Shown here: piece after piece, positions 24,486 through 32,633 of the stretch
Position numbering within the stretch: position 1 is the first letter of the stretch
Layout: each line of letters opens with the position of its first letter
From: an uncultured Clostridia bacterium
GTDB lineage: Bacteria; Bacillota; Clostridia; Christensenellales; Borkfalkiaceae
Reading direction: 5' to 3'
DNA: 51,398 nucleotides
Assembly (NCBI GenBank): GCA_947626685.1
Contig: CANQTD010000012.1
Span: 1-51,398 of the forward strand
Notes under the pieces: generated by a model
Seen by the model: the letters and a program-made list of their open reading frames with translations, nothing else
Databases searched by the model: none
Told to the model about the DNA's origin: nothing
Position numbers and translations under genes: made by a program

Positions 24486-26206
24486 ACTTCCTCCAACGGC
24501 ACGAACGCGTATTTTTCGAGGTCGAAGAGACCCCCGTCGAGCACTTTCAATTTCGGAATGACGGCAAGGGAAAGGAAAGCGAGGGTCATGAACGGCTCAT
24601 AGCACGCCTTCACCCCCATCGCGCGCGCCTTTTCCTGCATTTCCCCGACGCGGCGGATGACCGTTTCCGCGTCCGCCGAGCTCATGAGCCCCGCGATGTC
24701 GAGAGGGAAAACGTCCTTCTCCGTGCGGGTGACGACCGCCATTCCGCCGCCCGCCTGCCGGAGCAGGGAGACGGTCTCCGCCATCGCCTCATCGCTGTCG
24801 CCGAGGACGATGAGATTGTGGCTGTCATGCGCGACGGTGAGCCCGATCGCGCCGCCCGAGAGCCCGTATCCCTTGAGGAGCCCGAGGCCGATCCTGCCCG
24901 TCGCAAAATGGCGTTCGATGACGGCGAGTTTGCAAATTCCCGTACCCATTGCCACAAATTCGCCGCGCGGGGCCTCGATAAAGCTCTCGTCCGTGATGAG
25001 AGAGCCGGGGCGCACTTCCATGACGCGGAACCTGCCGCCGTGACCGAAGATCTTGAAATTTTCCGCCGTGACAGGCCCCACATGCACCGTGTTTTTCACC
25101 GCTTCGGGAAGGTAGCGTTTGTCTGTATCGAAGAGCGCCTTTCCGCCTTCCGCGACGAGGACGCCCCGCTTGAAAACGGCGCGGACGGCAAAGCGTTCGA
25201 GGTCGTCCACGAGGACGATATCGGCGAAATAGCGCGGGGCAACGGCACCCATGTCCGCGATACGGTAGCATTCGGCGACATTGATCGTCGCGAGCGGAAC
25301 GGCATACTTCGCGGAAAGCCCCGCCGAGACAAGGCGGCGGAGTGCGTCGTCGAGATGCCCTTCCCGCGCAAGATCTTTGGCATTTTTATCGTCTGAACAC
25401 AGAACGAAGCGGCGGTAATTGTAGCCGTCTATGGCGGCCGCCGCGTCCATGATATTGTTCGCCGAAGAGCCGCAGCGGATCTGCACATACATTCCGCGCG
25501 CGACCTTCTCGCGGCACTCCTCCGCGGTGAGCGATTCGTGGTCGGTGAGGACGCCCGCGCAGCGGTAGGCGTTGACGCCGTCACCCGAAACGGCGGGGGC
25601 ATGTCCGTCGATGGGCTTCCCCAAGCGGTTCGCCGCCCCGAGTTTTCGAAGCACGTCCTCCTCTGCCGCGAGCACGGCGGGGAAGTTCATCATCTCACCG
25701 AGACCGAAGAAAAGATCGCGCGCGATCTCCTCCTCCGTCGCCCTGCCGTCGAGGACCGCCCCGCCCCTTTCGAACGGGGTCGCGGGAACGCAGGACGGGA
25801 GCTGCAAAAATATGTCGAGCGGTTCGACTTCGCCCACGCGGAGACGGGAGAACGCCTCTTTGATGTATTCCGCCCCCTCCACGCCGCACACGTTGACGAT
25901 CTCGTGCGGGTCGGCAACGATCCCCGTTGTGCCGCGGGGCACGGCAAGGGACGCCCACGCCTCGGGCGCGAGCATGCCGCTCTCGATATGGATGTGCGCG
26001 TCGATGAGGCCCGGGAGCGCGATCTTTCCCTTCGCGTCATAGACGCGGTGCGCGGAATAGCCGTGGCCGACGCCTACGATCCTGCCGCAGGCGACTGCAA
26101 TGTCCCCCGTCTCGATCTCCCCCGTGAACACGTTGAAAATACGGGCGTTGGTGATGACGAGGTCGCACGTTTCGCGCTTCATGGCGCAATCGATAAGGTG
26201 CTTCAT
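24482..26206 (-). CDS. ade: Adenine deaminase
   Basis: A 574-residue amidohydrolase converting adenine to hypoxanthine. Signatures: L-P-G-L-I-D-A-H-I-H-I-E-S-G-M-L (metal His pair), G-T-T-G-I-V-A-D-P-H-E-I-V-N-V-C-G, D-G-H-A-P, and T-D-H-E-S in the barrel, with the Ade-specific C-terminal domain H-D-S-H-N. ATG 26206 is chosen because a consensus promoter puts the transcription start on it; the ORF extends 6 codons further upstream, but those lie in the promoter. No Shine-Dalgarno site, so leaderless. First gene of an operon with rdgB, yfcE-like and TerB-like genes. Confidence 0.95.
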   Translation of the reverse strand: MKHLIDCAMKRETCDLVITNARIFNVFTGEIETGDIAVACGRIVGVGHGYSAHRVYDAKGKIALPGLIDAHIHIESGMLAPEAWASLAVPRGTTGIVADPHEIVNVCGVEGAEYIKEAFSRLRVGEVEPLDIFLQLPSCVPATPFERGGAVLDGRATEEEIARDLFFGLGEMMNFPAVLAAEEDVLRKLGAANRLGKPIDGHAPAVSGDGVNAYRCAGVLTDHESLTAEECREKVARGMYVQIRCGSSANNIMDAAAAIDGYNYRRFVLCSDDKNAKDLAREGHLDDALRRLVSAGLSAKYAVPLATINVAECYRIADMGAVAPRYFADIVLVDDLERFAVRAVFKRGVLVAEGGKALFDTDKRYLPEAVKNTVHVGPVTAENFKIFGHGGRFRVMEVRPGSLITDESFIEAPRGEFVAMGTGICKLAVIERHFATGRIGLGLLKGYGLSGGAIGLTVAHDSHNLIVLGDSDEAMAETVSLLRQAGGGMAVVTRTEKDVFPLDIAGLMSSADAETVIRRVGEMQEKARAMGVKACYEPFMTLAFLSLAVIPKLKVLDGGLFDLEKYAFVPLEEV

Positions 26207-26212
26207 GGCATG

Positions 26213-26241
26213 ATTATAGCACAAAAGCCGCCCATATGCAA
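26213..26241 (-). promoter_or_regulatory. Consensus promoter of ade, leaderless and nested in a terminator
   Basis: TTGCAT (26236-26241), a 17-nt spacer and TATAAT (26213-26218), 6 nt before ATG 26206. The -35 box is in the loop of the hairpin at 26223-26250. Confidence 0.85.
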
Positions 26242-26250
26242 GCGGCTTTT
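26223..26250 (-). terminator. Hairpin ending the 1167-aa lipoprotein transcript
   Basis: AAAAGCCGC (26223-26231) pairs with GCGGCTTTT (26242-26250). On the minus strand the 3' arm ends in four T. The loop overlaps the ade -35 box. Confidence 0.7.
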
Positions 26251-26316
26251 GATAAATTTATAAGGACATGTGAGGAGCGTCCGTTTCCCAGCGCATACAG
26301 CGGGGGTTGGGCTTGC

Positions 26317-29300
26317 TCAGACGGAGGTGGGGTCGTATTTCGTGAGATTGTTCTCGTAATACTTCAAATCCGAGACAAAGGTCTTGAACGCGGCGTCGTC
26401 GCCCGGAATGGCCGTCTTTTCCGCCGTCGGAAGCACGCTCTCGAGCAGATAGCGCATGCCGTGGATCTCTTCGAGAAGGGCTGCCTTTTTCGCCTCGTCC
26501 AACCCGAGCGAAGTGAAATCGAACTTCGCGGAAAATCCCGTGCCCGACGTCTTGCAATCTCCGATCTCTTCTTGCAGGGCGGCAAGCTCCGCTTTGAGGT
26601 CCTCGCGGATCGCCTCGGCGAGCTGTTTTGCGGCCGCACCCTTGAAGAGCGCGCTGTTCACGGTGTTGAACGTCTTGACCTTTTCGTTGAGGCTGTCGGC
26701 CTCTTCGCCCGTGAGCCATGACGGTTTCATCGAGTTGACCCATTCGCCCCATTTTGCCGCAACGCCGCTCGAGGACGTCCAATAGCCTTTCCCCGTGCCC
26801 CATTCCTGCGCCTTTGCGAGCTCGGCCAAAACAGGACGAAGTTGCTCCACCGTCGCACCGCCTTCAACGGCGGCTGTGAACGCCTCTTCCGCGGTCTGAT
26901 ACAGCTTGGTGACCGCATCGAGGTTGCGCTCATAGACGGAGAGATAGTAGCTTTGGTATTCTGTGACGAGCGCCTGTTTTTCGGCGGGAAGGGCGTCGTA
27001 GCGGGGCTTGAAAACAGTTTTGAGTTCGGTAAGCGCCTCTGTGAGGCGATCCATGTCTGCCGCGTCCCTGTACTTTTCCTCGGACGCGATGACGAGAGCT
27101 CTCAACTCTTCGGCCTTCACCGTCTCGTGCGCGCTGAGTTTCGCAAGGTACTCTTCGACCGCTTCCCCTGCTGCCGCCGTCAAAGCCGCACTGTCTTTGA
27201 CTGCGGGAACGGAGATCTGGGTGACCGCCGCCGAAGAATTGTAGAGCTTGTTCAAGGCTTCCCACGACGCGTCGTCAGACTCTGCGGTGATGGCCGCGAC
27301 CTTTTCTCTGAATTCTTCCACCCGCGCCCTGTACACTTTGGCGGTGAGGACGAGCCGCGTTTCGCCGCTCTCCATGACGTCGAGATAGGAGCCGTTCGGC
27401 ATGAGCGACTTCACTTTTTCCGCGCCCTCATTGGCGTCGATCTCCTCTTGAAGGGCAACGACTTTGGCGAGATAGCCGTCCTTGCCCGCATCGGTGACGT
27501 CCATGCCGTCGATGAGCGTCTGCAATTTCTCGGCGTACTCCGCCGCCTTCCCGTTGAATGCCGCAATATCCGAGACCGCTTTCCCCGCTTCGAGAGAGCT
27601 GCGCTCCTCTTCGCTGAGTTCCGCCTTTCTTTCGAGCGTGAGGGCGAAGAGACGGATCCCCGTCTTGCCCGAGTGGTTGCCCTTGACGGCAAAGTCGAGA
27701 GAGAACCCGTTCGTATTGCCGAGCAGAAGTTCGACGCCGGTGATCTCCGCGCCGAGCCACGAACCCAAAAACATCACCGCCATATCGCCGTTGGGACCCG
27801 CGCTCTCCTTGATCTTCGCGAGGACGTTGGCGACAAGTTCGTTGTATGCGTTCGCAATGGCCGTAACCGCGGGCGCGCCGAGCGCAAAGAAGAGGCTGCC
27901 CTCCCCTGCCGTCAGCGTGAATTGGGACAGGTCGAGCCCTTCGACCGAAACGGAAGGTTCGGCGGGAAGCGAATTTTTGAGGTCGATCTCGGAGACGTTG
28001 ATGGGAAGCCCGTCCGCATTTGCGAAAACGGCCGTCAGTTTTCCGTCGCCCAAATAGTAGAGGTCGACGGCGCGCGTCTTGCCGAGGAAGGCGGGGATCT
28101 CGGACATGCCGAGCGTGCCCATGAGCGAGAGCAGATCGGCGGCCGCCGTCAGATCGAGATGCAGGGCGGCTTTCGCGGCCGAAAAGAGATCGCCCGTCCA
28201 GAGCGTGGCAGGGTCAAAGCGGAGCGCGAGTTCGCCCGTGATCGGAGAAGCGATCTGGCCGCCGAGAATGCCGATATCGAGGCTTACGCCGAACGTCGCG
28301 CCCTTTGTGACGTTCTCGGCGGGCGTGCCGTTGAAGGCGAGGGAAATGTTCGAAACTTTGTCCGTTCCGTTTAAGTCGGCAACGACTTCGGTGAACGTGA
28401 CGCCGAGCAGCGAACGAAGCACTCCGTGCGTTTCGCCGAGTTTTTCTTCGAGCTTCGAGATCAGTGTTTCGAGCGACCCGTTGAGCTTTTCAACGAGCGC
28501 CCCTCCGAGCGTCAAATGATAACCTGTGTCCGTCTTTGTGACCGTGACCGCGTCCTTCAACTGTTCGAGGAAGGACTTGTCCCCCTCTCGGGATGCAAGG
28601 GCGTTGCCCATATCCACGGAATAGGTCAAAACCGTCTTTTCGGCGTCGCCTGATTTCTTGCCGAGCTGAATCAGGAGCACGCCGTCTCCCGGATAGCGCA
28701 CCGTGAGCGTGTCGGCAAGTTTGGAGACGATGGGAACGGCGGAGAGATCGAGGCCGAAGCGGAGCGTGACCGCATCGCCGAGATCGCCCGCGGCGAGAGC
28801 TTCCTCACGGAGCCGCAAGGAAAGTTCGCCGCCGAGAGCGGAGGGAACACCGAACGCGCCGAGCCCGATGGAGACGGGAAGTTTGAGCGCGTCGTTCTCC
28901 ATCGCGCCGCCGATTGCGGCCGCCATCTGCATGAACGGATCGTCCTCCTCTTCGGGAACGACTTCGGAAGGCGTCGTGCCGAGCATTCCGTTGAAGGCCT
29001 CGACGTCGGGGATCGCCACGGGCGCGTTGACGTCGTAGAACGTGGAGACGATCGTCTGCTCCACCGTCATCCAGAACACTTTCCGCGCCTCATAGGTGCA
29101 CACGGAGGTGTAGGAGACGGGCGTCCAATCCTTTTTGAGGGTGAGACGGAGGTCGACGTCGGAAAATTCGGGCACATTGTCGAGGGAGCCGTACGCCTTC
29201 GATTGGAGGCGGAGGCATGACGTGGCGGATTCCATCGCCGAGCCGTTTTTCAGAGACAGGTCGCCCGTGAGACGCAGATGGTAGGTGAACGTATCCCCCT

Positions 29301-29820
29301 CCCTCTCTTCGAGTTCGGCATAGCGCACCGTCTTGGGATTGACGATGAAGCCGCCGAGGGTAACCTCGTCCGCCGTAAAGCCATAGACCTTTTTATAGTC
29401 GTCCTTCTCGGCGACCTTCATCTCCCCGTCGAAACTGTTGCGGTAGACGACCTTGCCGTTCTTGGAGAAGGCCTGATGCTTCATCTTGACGAGAACGGAA
29501 TCGGAAGAGGCTTGGTTGAGGCAGTCGTCCCCGTTGATGAAAGTGACATTGTGAATGTCGGTCTGATACCCCGCGAGGCTTGCGACGGCCGAACCCTCCG
29601 AGATAACTTTATAGCTTTTCAGTTCGCTCTTCTTTTGCAGGAAGGCGTAGACCACGTTTTCGGGCGTCAGTTCGTCGGGAGCTTTGTCCGTGACGAGCGT
29701 CGTAGAACTGCCGCTCTCCACCTTCGGGACTTCGGGTGTGCCGCCGCACGCCGCGAGCCCCGCCGTCAGGGTGAGGATACAGCCCGAGAGCAGCAACAGA
29801 GTGAGTTTGGATCTCTTCAT
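26317..29820 (-). CDS. Very large lipoprotein of unknown function (1167 aa)
   Basis: Family not recognised. The signal peptide ends in the lipobox L-A-A-C (Cys25). Residues about 45-290 form a strand-rich domain. The region from about 290 to 720 contains three or four related beta-rich blocks, each with patterns like L-x-L-R-F-x-x-x-L and L-x-L-x-G, suggesting tandem carrier or adhesion modules. Residues about 730-1160 are mainly helical with Lys/Glu heptads, probably an extended stalk. No catalytic motif is seen. The GAAGGAG ribosome site and a consensus promoter fix ATG 29820. It stands alone in its transcript, between a metal ATPase and ade, with a Pho-box-like direct repeat upstream. Confidence 0.8.
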   Translation of the reverse strand: MKRSKLTLLLLSGCILTLTAGLAACGGTPEVPKVESGSSTTLVTDKAPDELTPENVVYAFLQKKSELKSYKVISEGSAVASLAGYQTDIHNVTFINGDDCLNQASSDSVLVKMKHQAFSKNGKVVYRNSFDGEMKVAEKDDYKKVYGFTADEVTLGGFIVNPKTVRYAELEEREGDTFTYHLRLTGDLSLKNGSAMESATSCLRLQSKAYGSLDNVPEFSDVDLRLTLKKDWTPVSYTSVCTYEARKVFWMTVEQTIVSTFYDVNAPVAIPDVEAFNGMLGTTPSEVVPEEEDDPFMQMAAAIGGAMENDALKLPVSIGLGAFGVPSALGGELSLRLREEALAAGDLGDAVTLRFGLDLSAVPIVSKLADTLTVRYPGDGVLLIQLGKKSGDAEKTVLTYSVDMGNALASREGDKSFLEQLKDAVTVTKTDTGYHLTLGGALVEKLNGSLETLISKLEEKLGETHGVLRSLLGVTFTEVVADLNGTDKVSNISLAFNGTPAENVTKGATFGVSLDIGILGGQIASPITGELALRFDPATLWTGDLFSAAKAALHLDLTAAADLLSLMGTLGMSEIPAFLGKTRAVDLYYLGDGKLTAVFANADGLPINVSEIDLKNSLPAEPSVSVEGLDLSQFTLTAGEGSLFFALGAPAVTAIANAYNELVANVLAKIKESAGPNGDMAVMFLGSWLGAEITGVELLLGNTNGFSLDFAVKGNHSGKTGIRLFALTLERKAELSEEERSSLEAGKAVSDIAAFNGKAAEYAEKLQTLIDGMDVTDAGKDGYLAKVVALQEEIDANEGAEKVKSLMPNGSYLDVMESGETRLVLTAKVYRARVEEFREKVAAITAESDDASWEALNKLYNSSAAVTQISVPAVKDSAALTAAAGEAVEEYLAKLSAHETVKAEELRALVIASEEKYRDAADMDRLTEALTELKTVFKPRYDALPAEKQALVTEYQSYYLSVYERNLDAVTKLYQTAEEAFTAAVEGGATVEQLRPVLAELAKAQEWGTGKGYWTSSSGVAAKWGEWVNSMKPSWLTGEEADSLNEKVKTFNTVNSALFKGAAAKQLAEAIREDLKAELAALQEEIGDCKTSGTGFSAKFDFTSLGLDEAKKAALLEEIHGMRYLLESVLPTAEKTAIPGDDAAFKTFVSDLKYYENNLTKYDPTSV

Positions 29821-29873
29821 ATTTCTCCTTCGGTACAGTCGTCTCTTCTTCGCTTTTGTACCACACTATGGAG

Positions 29874-29902
29874 ATTGTACACGATTCTCTACCATTTGTC
29901 AA
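29874..29902 (-). promoter_or_regulatory. Consensus promoter of the 1167-aa lipoprotein
   Basis: TTGACA (29897-29902), a 17-nt spacer and TACAAT (29874-29879); 5' UTR about 45 nt. Confidence 0.88.
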
Positions 29903-29917
29903 GTTGTAATGCGGGAA

Positions 29918-29938
29918 TGTGACAAAATTGTGACAAAT
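29918..29938 (-). promoter_or_regulatory. Direct repeat resembling a PhoB/PhoP (Pho) box
   Basis: TTGTCACA occurs twice in tandem with 11-nt phasing (one helical turn), starting 16 nt upstream of the -35 box. Order and phase match the Pho-box layout (CTGTCATA repeats). Confidence 0.45.
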
Positions 29939-29963
29939 TATTTTTTCGCCCCCTTTTCGTACG

Positions 29964-29986
29964 AAAAAGCGGTCCCGAAGGACCGC
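29964..29986 (-). terminator. Intrinsic terminator of the arsR-cadA operon
   Basis: GCGGTCC/GGACCGC stem (29969-29986) with a TTCG tetraloop on the minus strand, followed by five T. Confidence 0.92.
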
Positions 29987-30000
29987 CGAGCTCTTATTTC

Positions 30001-32058
30001 TCAAAGTTTTGCGCGCATGCGGAGGGAGTTGAGGACGGCGAGGAGCATGACGCCGACGTCGCCGAACACGGCCGCCCAGAGCGGGATCAACCCGAACACC
30101 GAGAGCGCCATGAGGGCCGCCTTGACCGCGATGGAGAAAACGATGTTCTCCGTCACGATCTTCTTCGTCTTTCTTGCGCCGCGCACCGCCTTTTCGAGGG
30201 CGGAGAGGTCGTCGCCCGCAAGCACAAAGTCGCTCGCCTCGATCGCCGCGTCGCTGCCCAGCCCGCCCATCGCGACGGACACGTCCGCAGCCGCCATGAC
30301 GGGGGTATCGTTGATGCCGTCCCCGACATACATGAGCGTGCCCGCGCTCTTGAGCTGTTCGGCGCGGAGCGGCTTTTCTTCCGGAAGAAGGCCCGCGCAG
30401 ATCTCGTCGACGGGAAGGCCGCCGAGCACCCCCACGGCGCGTTTTTCGGTGTCGCCCGTAAGGACGGCGATCTTTTTCACGCCCGCCCCTTTGAGAGCGT
30501 CGAGCGCGCGCTTCGCCTCGGGGCGGAGACGGTCGGCGATCTCCACGGAGCCGATGAATTTTCCGTCCTCCGCGACGTACAGGGTGAGGGCGGGGGTCTC
30601 CGCCTCTTCCGCTTCTATCCCGTACTCCTGCATGAGGCGGTAGCTCCCCACGAGGATGCGCTTTCCCTCCACGACGGCGAGGATCCCTTTGCCCGCGATC
30701 TCCTCTGCGGAGGTGGGGATCGGAGCGTCGATCCCGACGAACGCCTGCGCGAGCGGATGGGAGGACATTTTTTCGGCAGCGGAGGCCATCTTTAAGACAT
30801 GGCCCCCTTCTTTTACGTCAGAGACGGAGAATTTCCCCTCGGTCAGGGTGCCCGTTTTGTCGAATGCGGCGACTTTGACGCGCGCCAAAACGTCCAATCC
30901 GACGGCACCCTTTGCAAGCACTCCGTGGCGGGCGAGCGTGCCCACGCCCGAAAAATAGGTGAGCGGCACCGAGATGATGAGGGCGCACGGGCAGGAGATC
31001 ACGAGAAAGTTGAGCGCGCGGGCGATCCATTCGGGAAAGTTGAAGTTTGTAAACAGGGGCGGAACGACCGCGAGCAGGACGGCGAGGAGCACGACGACGG
31101 GCGTATAGATCCTCGCGAATTTCGTGATGAATTTTTCGGGTTTCGCCTTCTTCTCGGAGGCGTTTTCCACGAGTTCCAAGATCTTGGAGACCGCGCTCTC
31201 CGAGCAGGGACGGAGAACGGCCGCCTTCACGGCGTTCCCCTCGTTCACGCACCCCGCGAGCAGTTCGCTACCGACGCCCACTTCCCTGAGATATGCCTCG
31301 CCCGTGAGCGACTTGGTGTCGAGCGAGGTCTCGCCCTCGGTGAGTTTGCAGTCGACGGGCACCCTGTCGCCGCGGCGGATGAGGATGACGTCGCCGACGA
31401 GGAGATCTTCGGGAGACACCTCTTCCTGTCCGTCCGCAGTGACGCGGATCGCGGAATCGCTCTGGAGGGACATGAGCTTTGCGATCGCGCCGCGCGAACT
31501 CCCCACCGCAATGTTTTGCAGAAGCTCGCCGATCTGGTAGAGGAGCATGACCGCCGCGCCCTCCATGCTTTCGCCGATCGCGAACGCGCCGACGGCGGCG
31601 ACCGTCATGAGCAGGTTCTCATCGAGCAATACGCCCGGGTGGAAGCCACCCTTGAACATGCGCGGAACGCTGAGGATGACGTTCCATACGACCTGCCAGC
31701 CCGCGGCGAGGGCGGAGGCGAGGAAGAGCCCGAACACGAGCCACTCGTTTGCGCCCGTCAGCATGAGGACGAGGGCGGGGACGAAGAAGAGCACGCTCAC
31801 GCCGATGGAGACGGTCTCCTTGATATGGAAGTCCTTCTTCTGCGGGGCGTTGCCGTCGACGATCTCGACCTCTTCGAAGTGGGAGATGAGAGAGACGCAC
31901 TTTTCGAGCGCCTCGTCCGACCGGTACACGAGTTTGACGCGCTGGTTGATGAAGTCGGCGAACGCCTCGTCGACCCCGTCGATCGCCGCGAGTTCCTCCG
32001 AGAGTTCCGCGGCGCAGTTCGCACAGTCGAGATTTTTGATGCGAATGGTCTTTTGCAT
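30001..32058 (-). CDS. cadA: Zn/Cd/Pb-type P1B ATPase (CadA/ZntA-like efflux pump)
   Basis: A 685-residue heavy-metal exporter. An N-terminal metal-binding domain carries D-C-A-N-C (Cys12, Cys15). Membrane and pump motifs follow: S-L-T-G-E actuator loop, S-C-P-C-A-L in the sixth membrane helix, D-K-T-G-T phosphorylation site, S-S-H-P-L-A nucleotide motif and G-D-G-I-N-D hinge, with G-D-V-G in the last TM region. The CPC plus late Asp pattern marks the Zn(II)/Cd(II)/Pb(II) subgroup. ATG 32058 is preferred over 32085 because AAAGGAACG precedes it. It follows the ArsR-type gene by about 136 nt with no promoter seen between, so one operon. Confidence 0.94.
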   Translation of the reverse strand: MQKTIRIKNLDCANCAAELSEELAAIDGVDEAFADFINQRVKLVYRSDEALEKCVSLISHFEEVEIVDGNAPQKKDFHIKETVSIGVSVLFFVPALVLMLTGANEWLVFGLFLASALAAGWQVVWNVILSVPRMFKGGFHPGVLLDENLLMTVAAVGAFAIGESMEGAAVMLLYQIGELLQNIAVGSSRGAIAKLMSLQSDSAIRVTADGQEEVSPEDLLVGDVILIRRGDRVPVDCKLTEGETSLDTKSLTGEAYLREVGVGSELLAGCVNEGNAVKAAVLRPCSESAVSKILELVENASEKKAKPEKFITKFARIYTPVVVLLAVLLAVVPPLFTNFNFPEWIARALNFLVISCPCALIISVPLTYFSGVGTLARHGVLAKGAVGLDVLARVKVAAFDKTGTLTEGKFSVSDVKEGGHVLKMASAAEKMSSHPLAQAFVGIDAPIPTSAEEIAGKGILAVVEGKRILVGSYRLMQEYGIEAEEAETPALTLYVAEDGKFIGSVEIADRLRPEAKRALDALKGAGVKKIAVLTGDTEKRAVGVLGGLPVDEICAGLLPEEKPLRAEQLKSAGTLMYVGDGINDTPVMAAADVSVAMGGLGSDAAIEASDFVLAGDDLSALEKAVRGARKTKKIVTENIVFSIAVKAALMALSVFGLIPLWAAVFGDVGVMLLAVLNSLRMRAKL

Positions 32059-32107
32059 AATCGTTCCTTTTATTTCGAAATTCATCGAAATATTGATTTT
32101 TTGGCGA

Positions 32108-32123
32108 TTTTTTTCGAAAAAAA
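32108..32123. other. A/T palindrome in the arsR-cadA spacer
   Basis: A perfect 16-bp palindrome (seven T, CG, seven A), flanked by a CGC-T7-GCG mini-hairpin (32124-32136). It may form an mRNA hairpin; function unknown. Confidence 0.45.
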
Positions 32124-32194
32124 CGCTTTTTTTGCGAAATTTCAGAAAATTTCTCCCCTCTGCCGCCTACGAAGCTGCGAGCGGGGAAAACGGC

Positions 32195-32545
32195 TTACAG
32201 CCTGCATTTGAGGTGGGCGCAGGCGAGTTCGAGGACGGCGACGACGTGCTCGTCGGCAAGGGAATAGGCAATGTTCTGCCCGTCCCTGCGCGCGCTCACG
32301 ACGCCGTAACTTTTCAGAATGCGGAGCTGGTGCGAGACCGCGCTCTGCGTGCTCCCCACCGCCTCGACGATGTGCCCGACGCACATTTCGCCGTGACGGA
32401 GCGCGAACAGGATCTTCAAGCGCGAGGGCTCGGAGATCGCCTTGAAACTTGCGGCGACGCGCTCCACCTCTTCTTCTTTGGGCATGTTTGCGCGCGCCCT
32501 CTCTGCGGCGATCGCGTGTTGCGCTTCATGATCGCAACGTACCAT
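32195..32545 (-). CDS. ArsR/SmtB-family metal-sensing repressor
   Basis: A 116-residue winged-helix repressor. The recognition helix region S-T-Q-S-A-V-S-H-Q-L-R-I-L is classic ArsR/SmtB. Near the C-terminus, D-x-H-x10-H (Asp98, His100, His111) plus Cys114 reproduces the zinc-sensing alpha-5 site of SmtB/CzrA, with Cys where Glu or His usually stands. Cys55 (E-M-C-V) and the N-terminal Cys4/His6 could add an alpha-3N-type site. ATG 32545 follows GGAGGG. It likely represses itself and cadA and is released by Zn(II) or Cd(II); an operator covers its -10 box. Confidence 0.92.
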   Translation of the reverse strand: MVRCDHEAQHAIAAERARANMPKEEEVERVAASFKAISEPSRLKILFALRHGEMCVGHIVEAVGSTQSAVSHQLRILKSYGVVSARRDGQNIAYSLADEHVVAVLELACAHLKCRL

Positions 32546-32565
32546 TTTTTCTCCCTCCATATATC

Positions 32566-32591
32566 AATATATGAATAAGTGTTCATATGAT
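32566..32591. promoter_or_regulatory. ArsR/SmtB-type 12-2-12 operator
   Basis: The imperfect inverted repeat TGAATA-AG-TGTTCA (32572-32585), extended by ATAT on both sides, matches the TGAACA-N2-TGTTCA operator class and overlaps the -10 box of the regulator gene. Confidence 0.8.
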
Positions 32592-32615
32592 ACCACACTA
32601 AAAAACGCTTGTCAA
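32587..32615 (-). promoter_or_regulatory. Promoter of arsR-cadA
   Basis: TTGACA (32610-32615), a 17-nt spacer and TATCAT (32587-32592). A repressor on the operator would block this promoter. Confidence 0.85.
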
Positions 32616-32633
32616 GCGTTTGAGGGGGGATTT

